From: Actinomadura soli | GTDB lineage: Bacteria; Actinomycetota; Actinomycetes; Streptosporangiales; Streptosporangiaceae | Length of the DNA: 61,615 nt | Direction: 5' to 3' | NCBI RefSeq assembly: GCF_005889715.1 | Contig: NZ_VCKW01000008.1 | Location: 1 to 61,615, forward strand | Shown here: one piece after another, positions 8,407 to 17,225 of the stretch | How the letters are laid out: each line of letters opens with the position of its first letter | How positions within the stretch are numbered: the stretch's first letter is position 1 | Made by a program: the position numbers and the translations under genes | The notes under the pieces: model-generated | What the model saw: the letters and a program-made list of their open reading frames with translations, nothing else | Database searches by the model: none | What the model was told of the DNA's origin: nothing

Positions 8407-9279
8407 TCACGATGCGGGTTCACCGCCCATGGGGACGATGGCGGCCGGGCAGTGCGCGTGATGGATGAGGGCGTGGGTCACCGCGCGGCTGCGCGGCACG
8501 GTCAGTCCCTCACGGGTGTGCGAACCCGCGATCACCAGGTCGACGTCGCGGGACGCGGTGACCAGCGCGGCGGCGGGATTGTCCTGCACGATGTGCTCGA
8601 CCACCTCGACGCCGGGGAAGCGTTTGCGCATCGGCGCGTGCGCCTCGATCACCCGCCACCTGGCCCGTTCCTCGATATGCCGCAGATCGGCGCCCGCGCC
8701 CGCCTCGTCCAAGGCTTCGGAAAACGGCCAGGCGTGCACGGCGCGGAGCCGCGCGTGACGGACGTCCGCGACCCGGAACGCGTACTCCAGTGCCGCAGAG
8801 TCGTCGCCGAGGCCGACGCCAACGGCGATCTCCCGGCGCCCGCCAGCCTGTTCGCCGCGTACCACCACGACCGGGCATGCGGTGTGCCGGACGGCGCCGA
8901 GCCCGACCGACCCCAGCAGCAGACCCGCGAACCCGCCCAGGCCGCGGTGCCCCACCACCAGCTCCAGTGCCCGCTCGGAACGGTCGGCCAGGACTCGGAC
9001 GGTGCGGCCCGACGCCAGGTCCACGCTGACCGGCACCTCCGGCCGCCGGGAGTGCGCGATCCGCTCGGCGGCCGCCAGCGTCTCACTGCCTTCCCGGGAC
9101 AGTGAGCGCGCCTCCCCGGGCGCGGCGGTCAGCGGGACGTCGAAGCCCCACTTCTCCACCACGTGCACGATCCTCAGTTCGCACCCCAATCGGGCCGCCT
9201 CGTCGGCGGCCCAGGCCACGGCTCGTGCGGACGGGCCGGAGCCATCGGCTCCGACGATGATCTGTTCGGTCATGGTCAA
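8407..9279 (-). CDS. Universal stress protein, two USP domains
   Basis: A tandem USP of 290 residues. Domain one begins QIIVGADGSGPSARAVAWA and carries GHRGLGGFAGLLLGS. Domain two begins EIAVGVGLGDDSAALEYA and carries GSHTREGLTVPRSRA, a diverged loop. It follows the next USP gene (9328-10161) by 48 bp on the same strand, so the two are likely co-transcribed from the box at 10231. As in most tandem USPs, one nucleotide loop is canonical and the other degenerate, which suggests asymmetric ligand binding. Confidence 0.9.
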   Translation of the reverse strand: MTMTEQIIVGADGSGPSARAVAWAADEAARLGCELRIVHVVEKWGFDVPLTAAPGEARSLSREGSETLAAAERIAHSRRPEVPVSVDLASGRTVRVLADRSERALELVVGHRGLGGFAGLLLGSVGLGAVRHTACPVVVVRGEQAGGRREIAVGVGLGDDSAALEYAFRVADVRHARLRAVHAWPFSEALDEAGAGADLRHIEERARWRVIEAHAPMRKRFPGVEVVEHIVQDNPAAALVTASRDVDLVIAGSHTREGLTVPRSRAVTHALIHHAHCPAAIVPMGGEPAS

Positions 9280-9327
9280 CTCCTCTCGGACGTGCCGCCG
9301 GCGGCCGGTCTGCCGAGGGCTCAGGGA

Positions 9328-10161
9328 TCACTCGTTGGTGGGGACGACCACCACTGGGCACTTCGCGTGGTGCAGGACCGCATGGTTGACCCGTCCCAGC
9401 GCCATGCCGACCGGGCCGCGCCTGCGGCGGGCGCCGACGATCACCAGGCCGGCGTTCTCCGACGCCTCCACCAGCGCCCGGGACGGTGTCCGGTCGGAGA
9501 CCAACTGGTCGACCGGGACGTCCGGATACCGCTCCCGCAGGCCGGCCAGGGCCTCCGACAGCTCCATGTCCTCGATCACCCGCCGGCGGGGAGAGCCGAA
9601 CTCGCCGCCCACCGCGTGCAGCGCCAGGATCCTGGAGCCCTTGGAGGCGGCCTCGGCGAAGGCCCATTCGACGAAGAGCCTCTCCTCGTGCCGCCCCTCG
9701 ATCCCGATCACGATCTCCGCGGGTGCGTCGGCGGGATAGGGGGCCGAACGAGAGACCACCGCTACGGGGCAGAGCGCATGCGCTGCCGTGTACAGGCCGA
9801 CGGAACCGAACAGCAGTCCTTCGAAGCCGCCCAGCCCGCGCGACCCCACGGCCACCAGCTCCGCGTGCCCGCTCTCGTCCACCAGCGCGCCACCCGGATC
9901 CTTGGTCACCAGCCGTGTCTCGATGTCGAGGCCGGAGTGCTGTTTCAACGCGTACTGCCGGGCCTCGGCGAGCAGGTCCTCACGCTCGGCGATCAACCGG
10001 CGCAGGGCGTCGTCCGGGATCGTCCCGTCCGCCACCAGTGCACGGGACCCGTGTACGAGGTGCAGCGGAAGGCCGTGTCGGACGGCATAGTCCGTGGCCC
10101 AGTCCAGAGCCCGCCAGGCATGCGCCGAGCCGTCGATCCCTACGATGATTGGAGCCGCCAT
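9328..10161 (-). CDS. Universal stress protein, two USP domains
   Basis: A tandem USP of 277 residues. Domain one starts PIIVGIDGSAHAWRALDWA and has GSRGLGGFEGLLFGS. Domain two starts EIVIGIEGRHEERLFVEWA and has GARRRRGPVGMALGRV, again a modified loop. It is the first gene of a two-gene USP operon with 8407-9279. A good DevR-like palindrome lies 70 bp upstream of the start. Confidence 0.9.
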   Translation of the reverse strand: MAAPIIVGIDGSAHAWRALDWATDYAVRHGLPLHLVHGSRALVADGTIPDDALRRLIAEREDLLAEARQYALKQHSGLDIETRLVTKDPGGALVDESGHAELVAVGSRGLGGFEGLLFGSVGLYTAAHALCPVAVVSRSAPYPADAPAEIVIGIEGRHEERLFVEWAFAEAASKGSRILALHAVGGEFGSPRRRVIEDMELSEALAGLRERYPDVPVDQLVSDRTPSRALVEASENAGLVIVGARRRRGPVGMALGRVNHAVLHHAKCPVVVVPTNE

Positions 10162-10230
10162 GGGACGTCCCTCCTGAACTCGTCTCGAATCTCCACCTCG
10201 ACGCTAAACCGCTGCTCAGTGCCCGTCCCC

Positions 10231-10244
10231 GGGCCGAAGGTCCC
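10231..10244. promoter_or_regulatory. DevR/DosR-like box
   Basis: GGGCCGAAGGTCCC is a near-perfect DevR-type palindrome. It lies 70 bp upstream of the USP gene starting at 10161 (minus strand) and next to the end of the decayed nitroreductase gene. A GTCCC half-site at 10261-10265 could be a degenerate partner. Confidence 0.65.
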
Positions 10245-10264
10245 GGCGCGACGTCCTAACGTCC

Positions 10265-10545
10265 CCCGCCCGGTCACCGCGGCTGCGTCCGGGCGGTGAC
10301 CGGGGTGAAGCCAGACGCCGGACGGCCAGCCGCGCGTTGAACAACTCGGCACCACAGCTGATCGCCATCTCGCGCGCGGCCGGGTCGGCCATCGGCAGCG
10401 GCCGGGCCCGGTCGGCCCACAGCTCCAGCCCATAGGCCGGTCGACGAACCTCCACGGCTGGGTGTTGTCGACCGACGGCGCCGGGAGCGCCGCGCGCACG
10501 ACGAAGCGCCCCGCCGGGGCGCCGGCCCTCGTGCGGGTCCGTCAC
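10265..10545 (-). pseudogene. Acg-type nitroreductase, N-terminal remnant
   Basis: Two reading frames together reconstruct the start of an Acg/Rv2032-like putative NAD(P)H nitroreductase. One frame gives RAALPAPSVDNTQPWRFVDRP. The other continues with YGLELWADRARPLPMADP and then EMAISCGAELFNARLAVRRL. A single-base shift separates the two around 10440, and the remaining roughly 200 residues of the family are missing. Acg proteins are FMN-binding and belong to the DosR regulon, so this remnant marks the left dormancy arm's boundary with foreign DNA. Confidence 0.7.
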
Positions 10546-10600
10546 GTTTCCTAGGCGAGTGCCCTCCTCCGATGGCGCCGACGAAGTCATGAGGTCGACA

Positions 10601-10866
10601 GTGTTCAGCCGACCGTTTCCCGGGATCCGAGCCCTGCGCGGCTACCGGCGTGCCTGGCTGGCGGGGGGACACGTTGGCCGGGATCACGGTCGCCGCGTAT
10701 CTGGTGCCGCAGGTGATGGCGTACGCGGTGCTGGCCGGGCTGCCCCCGATCGCCGGTCTGTGGGCAATGGTCCCGGCCATCATGCTGTACGCCTGCCTCG
10801 GCTCCTCACGGCGGCTGTCGGTGGGACCGGAGTCGACGACGGCGCTGATGACGGTCGATGCCCCGG
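10601..10866 (+). pseudogene. SulP-family anion transporter, N-terminal remnant
   Basis: From the GTG at 10601 the frame reads FSRPFPGIRALRGYRRAWLAG. After a shift at the six-G run near 10662 it continues GDTLAGITVAAYLVPQVMAYA, LAGLPPIAGLWAMVPAIMLY and [13 protein letters not shown]. This is the first membrane region of a SulP sulfate/bicarbonate transporter. The remaining roughly 450 residues, including the STAS domain, are absent. The break at about 10866 abuts the ABC ATPase remnant. Confidence 0.75.
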
Positions 10867-10879
10867 TTGACGCCCCGAA

Positions 10880-11560
10880 ATCTCACCCAGCCGCCACGCG
10901 AGCTGGGTCCGCCCAAACGCCTCCCGTCCGGCGGCGGACGACGCCTTCAAGTTGGACCGTTTCGGGCCCTGGCACGGCTGCTGTCACGGCGCGACGGCGC
11001 CGTACACCTCGACGGCCACGCCATCCACGCCAAGCCGACGAAACAGGTCGCGCGGCGCCTGGGCATCCTGCCGCAGGCGCCGGTCGCGCCGGAAGGCCTG
11101 ACAGTCGTGGACCTGGTCGGGCAGGGCCGCGCCCCCCATCAGACGTGACCGCCGCGCTGCGCGCGACCGGGATGCTGGAGCACTCCGCGCGGCCGGTGGA
11201 CGACCTGGCGGGCAGCGGCAGCGCGCCTGGATCGCGATGGCCGTCGCACAGGGCACCCCGATCCTGCTGCTGGACGAGCCGACGACCTACCTGGACCTCG
11301 CCCACCAGATCGACGTGCTCGACCTGGTCATCGACCTGGACCGGCGCGAGCGCCGGACCGTGGTCATGGTGCTGCACGACATGAACCAGGCGTGCCGGTA
11401 CGCCGACCACGTCATCGTGATGAAGTCGGGCGCGATCGTGGCCGAGGGACCCCCGGCGAGGTGGTCACCGAGGTCCTGGTGGAGGACGTCTTCGGGCTTC
11501 GCTGCCAGGTGACCGCCGACCCGGTCAGCCGCACGACCTTGGTCATCCCCATGGGACGCC
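10880..11560 (+). pseudogene. Siderophore ABC transporter ATPase remnant (FepC/FecE-like)
   Basis: The FepC/FecE-type family can be followed through three frames: [22 protein letters not shown], then [19 protein letters not shown], then the intact Walker B and H-loop part [18 protein letters not shown] with [20 protein letters not shown], ending [17 protein letters not shown]. The Walker A lysine region and the LSGGQ signature have been destroyed. It resembles the intact ATPase at 27790-28584, so it may be a decayed paralogue or remnant of an earlier uptake system. Confidence 0.75.
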
Positions 11561-11701
11561 ACCACGGACGGCCGCACGAAAAAGGCACCGCCCCCAACCC
11601 CGGGGCACCCCGCCGCATCTCCCCGCGCCACGAAGCCCGGCGCGGGGCCGGGCTCTGCCAGGCACAACGCTTGACCCGGACGGCGGAGGTTCGCCGACAG
11701 G

Positions 11702-13015
11702 TCAGCGGACGGCGTACGGGTTCCGGTCGAGGGAACCGAGGCGTTCGCCGATCGAATCGGCGATCTCACCGGCGCGGACGGCGGTGTTGGACAGCAGCGT
11801 GGAGCCGATGCCGTGCGTGTGCTCGGTGGCGCCCTGCAGGTAGATGCCGCAGCTCATCGCCCCGCTGGTGGCGATGCGATAGTCACGCTCCACGCGCACG
11901 GTGCCGTTGGTGTGTCGCAAGCAGTACTCTCCCACCCCGCCGAGAAGGTTCAGCGGGTTGCACGGCCGGTAGCCAGTCGCGTAGACGAGGACGTCGGCGT
12001 CCAGCGTGGTGCGTTCGCCGGTCGGCAGGAACTCCACCGTGGACCGCACCCCCGCGCCATCGCACGCGACGTCGACGATCCGCGAGGCGTTGAGGATGCG
12101 CAGCCGCTCCTCGCCCGCCACCTTCTCCTGGTAGTGCCGCCGGTAGAGCTCGTCGATGAGCTCCAGATCGACCACCGAGTAGTTGGTGGATTGGTGGTAG
12201 TCCATCAGCATCCGTTTGACCTCGTCGGACGCCGTGTAGAAGTGGTCGACCGCCTCCGGGTCGAAGACACGGTTGGCGAACGAGCTGTCGTCGGCGGGCG
12301 TGTAGCCGTACTTGGTGAAGACCGCGCAGACCTCGGCGTCGGCGTAAGTGCGGTGCAGGTAGTCGGTGGCCTCGGCGGCGCTCTGACCAGCGCCCACCAC
12401 CAGCAGCCGCCGCGGGTCGCGCAGGCCGGTCACACGGTCGAGCAGTTCCTCGGTGTGCCAGATCCGCTCGCTCTCGGCAGTCCCGTCGGGCAGGACAGGC
12501 TCCAGTCCCGCGGCGATCACCAGGTTCCGAGCGCGCCGCGTGGTCAGCTCGTCGGAGCGGCCGCCCTGCCGCACCACGACGTCGACATACTCGACGACGC
12601 CGTCGACGACGACCGGGGTCACGCCGACGACCTCCGAGCCGTACTCGACCTGCTCGTCGAACGCGACCGCGGCCCATTCCAGGTAATCGTGGAACTCCGC
12701 CCGCGAGGGGAACATCGTCTTGTGGTTGATGAAGTCGGCCATCCGACCACGGTCGTGCAGGTAGCTGAGAAAGCCGAAGCCGCTCGCCGGGTTGCGCATC
12801 GTGACCAGATCCTTCAGGAAGGACACCTGCATGGTCGTGCCCTCGATGAGCATTCCGCGGTGCCAGCCGAACGCCGGCTGCTTCTCGAGGAACACCGCGT
12901 CCACCGCATCGCCGGTTCGCGCCCGCCGTTCCCGCAGCGCGATGGCTAGGGCGAGGTTGGACGGACCGAAGCCGATGCCGATGAGATCGTAAACGTGCAT
13001 GTCCGAGGGGAGCAT
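11702..13015 (-). CDS. L-ornithine N5-monooxygenase (hydroxamate siderophore biosynthesis)
   Basis: A 437-residue flavin N-hydroxylase of the SidA/PvdA/IucD family. It shows the FAD loop LIGIGFGPSNLALAIAL (about residues 10-26), the substrate-pocket hallmark SFLKDLVTMRNPASGFGFLSY, the NADPH-binding VVGAGQSAAEATDYL and the late ATGY motif. These enzymes convert ornithine (or lysine) to the N-hydroxy form used for hydroxamate iron ligands. The partner formyltransferase next door favours N5-hydroxyornithine here. The start at 13015 has AAAGG upstream. The gene is divergent from the formyltransferase across a double iron box, so expression should be iron-repressed. Confidence 0.92.
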   Translation of the reverse strand: MLPSDMHVYDLIGIGFGPSNLALAIALRERRARTGDAVDAVFLEKQPAFGWHRGMLIEGTTMQVSFLKDLVTMRNPASGFGFLSYLHDRGRMADFINHKTMFPSRAEFHDYLEWAAVAFDEQVEYGSEVVGVTPVVVDGVVEYVDVVVRQGGRSDELTTRRARNLVIAAGLEPVLPDGTAESERIWHTEELLDRVTGLRDPRRLLVVGAGQSAAEATDYLHRTYADAEVCAVFTKYGYTPADDSSFANRVFDPEAVDHFYTASDEVKRMLMDYHQSTNYSVVDLELIDELYRRHYQEKVAGEERLRILNASRIVDVACDGAGVRSTVEFLPTGERTTLDADVLVYATGYRPCNPLNLLGGVGEYCLRHTNGTVRVERDYRIATSGAMSCGIYLQGATEHTHGIGSTLLSNTAVRAGEIADSIGERLGSLDRNPYAVR

Positions 13016-13146
13016 GGAAGAGCCTTTCCAGGGGCGGACAGCTTTAGTCGGGAGTCATGGGTTCCGGGCAGGGCGAGACCGGTATTAGCGACGCGTCCTG
13101 GGCCCATCGCGCACATCTACGGGCTTCCCAGAGTGCGACATTTCGA

Positions 13147-13183
13147 TTAGGTTAGGCTCACCTAACAGAGGTGAGCCTAACCT
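13147..13183. promoter_or_regulatory. Double iron box (IdeR/DmdR-type operator)
   Basis: TTAGGTTAGGCTCACCTAA at 13147-13165 matches the 19-bp actinobacterial iron-box consensus. Its first half and a second copy in opposite orientation form a larger perfect inverted repeat: AGGTTAGGCTCACCT (13149-13163) and AGGTGAGCCTAACCT (13169-13183), 5 nt apart. It sits between the divergent monooxygenase and formyltransferase genes and would control both. Confidence 0.9.
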
Positions 13184-13211
13184 CCACTGAATGTCCGCAC
13201 AAGGAGGCCAC

Positions 13212-14159
13212 ATGCGGGTCGTGATGTTCGGCTACCAGACATGGGGACACCGGACGCTCCAGGCGCTGCTGGAGTCCGGACACGAGGTCTTACTTGTCGT
13301 GACGCACCCAAAGAGCGACCACGCCTACGAGAAGATCTGGGACGACTCGGTCGCCGACCTGGCCGCCGAGCACGGCGTGCCGACACTGTTGCGCAACCGT
13401 CCCGACGACGAAGAACTGATGGGCCGGCTCAAAGCCGCCGACCCCGACCTCATCGTCGCCAACAACTGGCGGACCTGGATCCCGCCGCAGATCTTCAACC
13501 TTCCAGCGCGCGGGACCCTCAACATCCACGACTCACTGCTCCCCGCCTATGCAGGCTTCTCCCCGATCGTCTGGGCGCTCATCAACGGCGAGAAGGAGGT
13601 CGGGGTCACCGCGCACATGATGAACGACGAACTGGACGCCGGCGACATCGTCGTCCAGCGCGCAGTCCCGGTCGGCCCCACCGACACCGCCACCGCCCTG
13701 TTCCATCGCACCGTCGACCTGCTCGGCCCGATCGTCACCGAAGCGCTCGACCTGCTCGCCTCCGGTCGTACCGACTTCACCCCGCAGGACCGAACCAGGG
13801 CCAGCTTCTTCCACAAACGCTCGATCGAGGACAGCCGCATCGACTGGGCCTGGCCCGCCGAAGCCACCGAACGCCTGGTCCGCGCGCAGTCCGACCCGTA
13901 CCCCAACGCCTTCACCCACTACAAGGGGCAGCGCGTCCGAGTGCTGAAGGCATCAGTCTCCAAGGGCGTCTACGGCGGCACTCCGGGACGCGTCTTCATT
14001 CGCGAAGGCGACGGCGTGGTGATCGTCGCTGGAGCGGACGCTCACCGCGGACGCAACCACGGCCTCGTCATCGAGAGAGTCCGCACCGACGACGACATCG
14101 ACCTGCCCGCCACCGAGTTCTTCCAGACCATGGGCGGCTACCTCACGGACCGACCGTGA
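13212..14159 (+). CDS. N5-hydroxyornithine formyltransferase (Fmt-like)
   Basis: A 315-residue formyltransferase using formyl-tetrahydrofolate. The catalytic triad of the Fmt family is visible: N104 and H106 in LNIHDSLLPAYAGFSP, and D142 in ELDAGDIVV. The N104-D142 spacing equals that of E. coli Fmt N108-D146. A C-terminal Fmt-like domain follows (about residues 205-300). Next to an ornithine N-monooxygenase, the expected substrate is N5-hydroxyornithine, as in CchA of coelichelin. The ATG at 13212 was chosen because AAGGAGG lies 5 bp upstream; an earlier ATG at 13191 overlaps the operator region. Its stop overlaps the next start as GTGA. Confidence 0.9.
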   Translation: MRVVMFGYQTWGHRTLQALLESGHEVLLVVTHPKSDHAYEKIWDDSVADLAAEHGVPTLLRNRPDDEELMGRLKAADPDLIVANNWRTWIPPQIFNLPARGTLNIHDSLLPAYAGFSPIVWALINGEKEVGVTAHMMNDELDAGDIVVQRAVPVGPTDTATALFHRTVDLLGPIVTEALDLLASGRTDFTPQDRTRASFFHKRSIEDSRIDWAWPAEATERLVRAQSDPYPNAFTHYKGQRVRVLKASVSKGVYGGTPGRVFIREGDGVVIVAGADAHRGRNHGLVIERVRTDDDIDLPATEFFQTMGGYLTDRP

Positions 14160-15412
14160 CCATCGCCACCGGCGTCACGCGAGATGATGTCGCGGGCATG
14201 GCCGAACTTCTCGCCGAATTGGTCCGCATCCCCAGCATCGGCGGCTCCGCCGCGGAAGCACAGATTCAGGACCGACTCGCCACGTGGCTGCGGGCCGAGG
14301 GCCTGGAAGTCGACCACTGGCCCATCCCCCTGAACCAGGTCACCGCCGAGACCGACTTCCCCGGCATGGAGGTCGCGAGAAGCCAGGCCTGGGGGCTCGT
14401 CGGCCGCCTGCCCGGCACCGGTGGCGGCCCCTCCCTCATGCTGAACTGCCACGTCGATGTCGTCCCGGCCGGTGACTCGTCCGCCTGGAGCGACGACCCC
14501 TTCAGCGGCCGTATCAACGGCGACCTGCTGTATGGACGCGGCGCCTGCGACATGAAGGGTGGCCTGGTCGCCTCGCTGTTCGCGATGCGCGCGCTGCGCC
14601 GTCGGCAGCTACGCGGCGACGTCCTGATCGCCTGTGTGCCCGGTGAGGAGGACGGTGGCATGGGAACCTATGCCCTCCTCAAGCGTGGCTGGCGGGCTGA
14701 CGCCTGTGTCATCCCTGAGCCCACCGGACTGGACGTCGTCCCCGCCAACGCGGGCTCGCTGACGTTCCGCCTTCGGATACGCGGTCGCGCAGCCCACGCC
14801 GCCCGGCGTTACGACGGGGTAAGTGCAATAGAGAAATTCTTGCCACTCTTCGCCGCGCTGCGAGCGCTGGAACGCCGCCGAAACACGAGCGTCGACACTC
14901 TGATGGAACGGTGGGACCTCCCATACGCGATCGAGATCGGAACCGTCCACGCGGGCGACTGGTCGTCCACGGTCCCCGGGGTCCTGGTCGCCGAGGGCCG
15001 CATCGGCGTCGCCCTGGGCGAGCCCGAGCAGGCCGCACGGCGAACGCTGGAGCAAACGGTGGCCAACGTCTGTGCCTCCGACGAATGGCTGCGCCGCCAT
15101 CCTGTGGAGGTCGAGTGGTGGGGCGGCCGGTTCGCCTCCGGGCGCCTTCCCGCTGCGGACGGCGACCTGCTGAACCGGCTCACCGAGGCACACGCCACGG
15201 TCACCGGCGCCACCCCGGCCGTCTGGGGCGCCCCATACGGCAGCGACCTACGCCTTCTCACCGGTCTCGGCCGTGTTCCAACAGTCCAGTACGGCCCAGG
15301 TGACATCGCCCGCATGCACACCCCCGACGAGTGCGTGGCCCTCTCCGAGGTCGCCACCACCACCCGGACCCTCATCGCACTCGCCCTGTCCCACTGCCGA
15401 GGGTGGAACTGA
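14156..15412 (+). CDS. M20-family metallo-hydrolase (ArgE/DapE-like)
   Basis: A 418-residue M20 peptidase/deacylase. Expected dinuclear zinc ligands and catalytic residues are present: H99 and D101 in NCHVDVVPAG, D132 in GRGACDMKGG, E164-E165 in PGEEDGG, E188 in IPEPTG and H388 near the C-terminus. The inserted dimerisation domain (about residues 200-310) is present. Members hydrolyse N-acyl amino acids or small peptides. The GTG start overlaps the formyltransferase stop, so the two are translationally coupled. This implies a role in the siderophore pathway, for example trimming an acyl or peptide precursor or releasing ligand from the ferric siderophore. The exact reaction is unknown. Confidence 0.85.
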   Translation: MTIATGVTRDDVAGMAELLAELVRIPSIGGSAAEAQIQDRLATWLRAEGLEVDHWPIPLNQVTAETDFPGMEVARSQAWGLVGRLPGTGGGPSLMLNCHVDVVPAGDSSAWSDDPFSGRINGDLLYGRGACDMKGGLVASLFAMRALRRRQLRGDVLIACVPGEEDGGMGTYALLKRGWRADACVIPEPTGLDVVPANAGSLTFRLRIRGRAAHAARRYDGVSAIEKFLPLFAALRALERRRNTSVDTLMERWDLPYAIEIGTVHAGDWSSTVPGVLVAEGRIGVALGEPEQAARRTLEQTVANVCASDEWLRRHPVEVEWWGGRFASGRLPAADGDLLNRLTEAHATVTGATPAVWGAPYGSDLRLLTGLGRVPTVQYGPGDIARMHTPDECVALSEVATTTRTLIALALSHCRGWN

Positions 15413-15510
15413 CAAGTTGCCATAGCCAGCCGCAGCCAAGCACGATCGTCTCGACAGCAGCGGCGTTGCGACCCCGACTCGCTCACGGAACGGAAGAGCA
15501 TTTGAGCAGC

Positions 15511-16671
15511 GTGACGCAGGCGTCTCATAGCATCGACCCGTTAGACGGGTACCGGCCGGGCCATTCGTTCTACTTTCGCTCGCCCCGGCACACTCTGCTC
15601 GCTCAGGGCGTGCTGGAGACATTACCGAGCTGCAACGCCCGCGACCCCGCAACCATGCTGATGCGGATGCGCACCACGCTGGATCGGGTGGCCGACGACC
15701 ACCCGCGACCGATTCTGGTGGGCGCGATCCCCTTCCGCGCAGACGTCCCGGCACGGCTGACCGTTCCCTCCGCGGTCCAGTGGACGCGATCGGGCAGCGT
15801 GTCGCCGGTCACCCGCCCGGTGACGCCGTCCTTCTCCAACATCGACCAGATTCCTTCACCCCACGAATACAAGCAGGCTGTTACCGCCGCCTTGGAAGAA
15901 CTGCGCAGCGGGCACCTGGAAAAGGTGATGCTGGCACGCTCGGTACGGCTGAACAACGTGATCGGCGCTGACCCCGGAACGCTACTGCGGCATTTTGCGC
16001 ACAACGATCCCGACGCCTATGTCTTCGCCGTGGACCTACCGGCCGGGCGGGTGCTGATCGGGGGCGGCCCCGAGCTGCTCGTCCGGCGGTCCGGCGCGGT
16101 AGTCTCGGCTCGCCCGCTTGCGGGATGGGCGCCCCGCTATTCGGATCCGGTCCGGGACACCGAGTCCGGTCAGGCACTGCTCGTCTCACACAAGGATCTG
16201 CGCGAACACGCCGGCGTGGTCGATGCGGTCGCGGGCGGGCTGAGTCCCTACTGCGCGGAGCTGACCATTCAGGACAGGCCTGCATTGGTGAAGACCGCCA
16301 CGAGGTGGCACCTCGGCACACAGATAACCGGAAGGCTCGCCTCCCCCGAGATCTCCTCCTTGCACCTGTTCGCTGCGCTTCATCCGAGCCCGACCGTCTG
16401 CGGCACTCCGACAATGGAGGCCCACGCTCTGATAGGGCGAATCGAAAAGCTCAACCGCGGCTTCTACAGCGGAGCCGTCGGCTGGTGCGACGTCTCAGGC
16501 GACGGCGAATGGGCCATCACATTCAGGTGTGCCGAGGTCACGCCATCGGCGATCCGCATCTACGCCGGAGCCGATGTCGTCGCCGACTCCACCCCGGACG
16601 GCGAGCTCGCGGAGACCTCCGCCAAGTTCCCCACTATGCTGCACGCCCTTGGCATCGACCTGAATAAATGA
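15511..16671 (+). CDS. Isochorismate synthase, first copy (divergent)
   Basis: A 386-residue chorismate-binding enzyme of the EntC/DhbC type, converting chorismate to isochorismate for 2,3-dihydroxybenzoate. Family motifs include HLEKVMLARSVRL with the conserved lysine, LHPSPTVCGTPT and FYSGAVGWCDVSGDGEWAI, then ETSAKF. Two segments differ from the usual form and from the second copy: GGGPELL instead of GASPELL, and PLAGW instead of PLAGS. It follows the M20 gene by 98 bp on the same strand, likely under the iron box at 13147. GTG 15511 is chosen; TTG 15502, nearer a GGAAGAG site, is an alternative. Confidence 0.85.
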   Translation: MTQASHSIDPLDGYRPGHSFYFRSPRHTLLAQGVLETLPSCNARDPATMLMRMRTTLDRVADDHPRPILVGAIPFRADVPARLTVPSAVQWTRSGSVSPVTRPVTPSFSNIDQIPSPHEYKQAVTAALEELRSGHLEKVMLARSVRLNNVIGADPGTLLRHFAHNDPDAYVFAVDLPAGRVLIGGGPELLVRRSGAVVSARPLAGWAPRYSDPVRDTESGQALLVSHKDLREHAGVVDAVAGGLSPYCAELTIQDRPALVKTATRWHLGTQITGRLASPEISSLHLFAALHPSPTVCGTPTMEAHALIGRIEKLNRGFYSGAVGWCDVSGDGEWAITFRCAEVTPSAIRIYAGADVVADSTPDGELAETSAKFPTMLHALGIDLNK

Positions 16672-16898
16672 ATTGAGAGCTCATTACGTTTCGCCGTAGA
16701 CGCAGGGTTGGGCACGGGGACGGTGCAAGCGCTGATCACCGGTCATACAGCCATCCCGCGGATGCGTACGTTCGAAAGGTTCGTGCGGGCGGTGGGCAGG
16801 ACCCGCAGCCGTAGTTGGCGGGCCTTCCCCCCGAGGTGTGGACACCCTGAGCACCCTGGATTATTGAGATCTGGGGGTGAGAGGGGTCCCGTGTGGGG
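16672..16898. other. Gap with possible IS3 end
   Basis: No gene is seen. The segment TGAGCACCCTGGATTATTGA near 16849-16868 looks like a terminal inverted repeat of the IS3-type element whose orfA starts at 16899, but no matching right end was found. Confidence 0.35.
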
Positions 16899-17218
16899 AT
16901 GAAGGTGTACTCCGAGGAGTTCAAGGCCGATGCGGTGGCGTTGTATCTGTCGGATCCGACGCGGACGTATGCGTCGGTGGCCAAGGACTTGGGCGTGAAC
17001 CGGGAGACGTTGCGTCTGTGGGTGCGCCAGGCGCGGGCCCGTGGGCAGGCCGGTGCCGAGCCGTCGGCCCGGCGGCGGGAGGCGGGTGGGGCCCCGGTAG
17101 CCTCGGACGCCGTGCTTGAACAGGAGAATCGGGAGCTTCGCAGGAAAGTGCGGGAGTTGGAGGCCGAGCGGGACATCCTCTGCCGGGCGGCCAAGTATGC
17201 GCACCAAGACATGGAAGG
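16899..17218 (+). mobile_element. IS3-family orfA, truncated
   Basis: The frame from the ATG at 16899 encodes a typical IS3 OrfA: MKVYSEEFKADAVALYL, helix-turn-helix TYASVAKDLGVNRETLRLWV (residues about 23-43), then the leucine-zipper part ENRELRRKVRELEAERDIL and AAKYAHQD. It then runs without break into DNA of a different IS (IS630 type). orfB is missing, so the element is dead. Confidence 0.8.
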
Positions 17219-17225
17219 AATCACC

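Noticed and set aside
8407..10161. The two adjacent tandem USPs as a recent gene duplication
   Set aside because: Their nucleotide loops and second domains differ widely. Similarity is at family level, so an old paralogy is more likely.
13191..13211. ATG at 13191 as start of the formyltransferase
   Set aside because: It lies 8 bp from the iron operator and lacks a ribosome site, whereas ATG 13212 has AAGGAGG at ideal spacing.
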